From contig DONZ01000244.1 of the NCBI GenBank assembly GCA_003512875.1, positions 1 to 7,239 on the forward strand: a stretch of 7,239 bases of DNA. Direction: 5' to 3'. Within the stretch, counting starts at the first letter, position 1; each line of letters starts with the position of its first letter. The translations under genes were made by a program, and so were the position numbers. Shown one piece after another: positions 6,306 through 7,239 of the stretch. The notes beneath the pieces were generated by a model. It saw only the letters and a list, made by a program, of their open reading frames with translations. It did not search any database and was not told where the DNA came from. This DNA is from Desulfovibrio sp. Its GTDB lineage: Bacteria > Desulfobacterota > Desulfovibrionia > Desulfovibrionales > Desulfovibrionaceae.

Positions 6306-6309
6306 CTCC
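6306..6309 (-). promoter_or_regulatory. Shine-Dalgarno of the binding-protein gene
   Basis: GGAG on the minus strand lies 10 nt before the ATG at 6295, inside the 35-nt gap after the dctM stop. It supports 6295 over the upstream ATG at 6400. I see no promoter or terminator in the gap, so the two genes are probably cotranscribed. Confidence 0.6.
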
Positions 6310-6330
6310 ATTTCGGGTATTGTTTTTTGT

Positions 6331-7239
6331 TTACAACAACAGTTCCGGCAGGAACATGACAAATTGCGGAAACAGCGCCGTAATGAAAATGATCGCCCAA
6401 ATTGTGAGAAGATACGGCAGTGAATGCAAGGCGACTTCTTCCAATTTCACGTTCGTTATTTTCATGGTGATAAAAAGATTGGCTCCGAACGGAGGGGTTA
6501 AGAAGCCAGTTTCACAGCAAACGACAAATAAAATTCCCAATTGGATGGGGTGGATTCCAAGAGCGTTGGTGATAGGCAAAAATACCGGTGCGAGAACCAC
6601 GACCATTGCCAACGTGTCGGCGACGAATCCGCAGAGGAAGATGAATAAGGCGATGAGCAAAAGCGTGACGGAGGGATTTGTCGAAATCGAGGACATGAAC
6701 GCCCCGACGGTTTGCGGAATTTGGTATAGGGTGAGCAAACGTGAAAACGCCATGGAAACGCCGACTAAAATTGTCGCCGAGCCGGCAAATGCGGAGGTTC
6801 GGATTAATGCGGAGGAGATATTTTTCCATGTGAGTTTGCGGTAAATGAACAAACCGACGAAAAGGGTCCAGATGACGCCTACTTCCGCAGCTTCCGTCGG
6901 GGTGAAAATGCCGCCGTAAATTCCTCCGAGAATGATGACAGGCGTGGCTAACGCCCATTTTCCCCGCCAAATGGATTTTAAAAGTTCCGTGAGGGAGAAT
7001 TTAATTCCCGTTCCTTTGTAACCGCGTTTTTTCGCGATGATATAAGCCGTTATGCACATGGAAGTCGTCATGACGAAACCCGGAATGAAGCCTGCCATGA
7101 AAAGCCCTGCAATGGAAGTGTTTGCGACAACTCCGTATAAAATCAAAGGGTTGCTTGGCGGAATGAGAATGCCGAGCGTGCCGCCTGTTGCGGAAACGGC
7201 TGCTGCGTCGTCTTTGCGGTATCCTGCGCTGATCATTCC
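6331..7239 (-). CDS. TRAP transporter large permease subunit (DctM type), C-terminal part, cut by window edge
   Basis: Large membrane subunit of a tripartite ATP-independent periplasmic transporter, which uses a sodium or proton gradient to import organic acids or sulfonates. The 302 residues visible are the last two thirds or so of a roughly 425-residue family; the first 120-130 lie beyond the right edge. Family marks (counted from the Met at 7236): AGYRKDDAAAVSATGGTLG (4-22), LIPPSNPLILYG (24-35), FMAGFIPG (46-53), GGIFTPTEAAEVG (108-120), FLCGFVADTLAMVVVLAPVF (200-219), and the late CETGFLTPPFGANLFI (241-256). Several hydrophobic segments of membrane length fill the rest. The gene ends 35 nt before the ABC-type binding-protein gene. 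A small DctQ subunit and a DctP binding protein, if present, would lie upstream outside the window. No substrate can be read from the sequence. Confidence 0.93.
   Translation of the reverse strand, partial: GMISAGYRKDDAAAVSATGGTLGILIPPSNPLILYGVVANTSIAGLFMAGFIPGFVMTTSMCITAYIIAKKRGYKGTGIKFSLTELLKSIWRGKWALATPVIILGGIYGGIFTPTEAAEVGVIWTLFVGLFIYRKLTWKNISSALIRTSAFAGSATILVGVSMAFSRLLTLYQIPQTVGAFMSSISTNPSVTLLLIALFIFLCGFVADTLAMVVVLAPVFLPITNALGIHPIQLGILFVVCCETGFLTPPFGANLFITMKITNVKLEEVALHSLPYLLTIWAIIFITALFPQFVMFLPELLL

Noticed and set aside
6320..6844. 174-codon plus-strand open frame opposite dctM
   Set aside because: Antisense to a clear TRAP permease; Asn/Thr/Lys-rich product with no recognisable family.

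Overview
The window looks like a chromosomal core region of a Desulfovibrionaceae-type bacterium (Desulfobacterota; Bilophila/Desulfovibrio/Taurinivorans-like) with only moderate GC by eye. The grounds are family resemblance rather than a search. MraZ has the DPKGR and DAQGR motifs and a C-terminal GIDFAL tail that I associate with Desulfovibrio. RsmH carries a CxC/CxC cluster. The window also has an HD-GYP-type protein behind pyruvate kinase, and a TRAP permease with a sulfonate/nitrate-type binding protein as in taurine- and sulfite-metabolising gut members of the family. The genus is inference.

Layout. Positions 1-2501 (minus strand) are the start of the division and cell-wall (dcw) cluster, transcribed right to left: mraZ, rsmH (mraW), ftsL, then the N-terminal third or so of ftsI, cut by the window edge. 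The genes are separated by 5-9 nt, so they form one operon. Positions 2502-2716 are a divergent control region. On the mraZ side there are three AAGTGG boxes spaced exactly 10 bp apart, matching the known style of MraZ operator, just downstream of a plausible promoter. On the pyk side there is a TCGACA-17-TAAAAT promoter and a strong Shine-Dalgarno. Positions 2717-5137 (plus strand) hold pyk and, 3 nt later, an HD-GYP-type protein whose metal-binding aspartates appear changed to asparagine. Positions 5202-5244 are a strong bidirectional terminator shared with the convergent minus-strand operon. Positions 5246-7239 (minus strand) hold the C-terminal two thirds of a TRAP transporter large permease (DctM type), followed 35 nt later by a secreted ABC-type (NMT1/SsuA/TauA-like) solute-binding protein.

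How they work together. The dcw genes build the division septum: MraZ regulates the cluster, RsmH methylates 16S rRNA, and FtsL and FtsI belong to the divisome. Pyruvate kinase ends glycolysis. The HD-GYP-type protein may sense or bind a signal rather than hydrolyse c-di-GMP. The transporter pair imports an unknown, probably anionic, solute.

I do not see a mobile element, CRISPR array, tRNA or rRNA, nor a clearly new system. The points most worth a second look are the asparagine-substituted HD-GYP protein coupled to pyk, the pairing of a TRAP permease with an ABC-family binding protein, an insertion in MraZ, and the MraZ operator.
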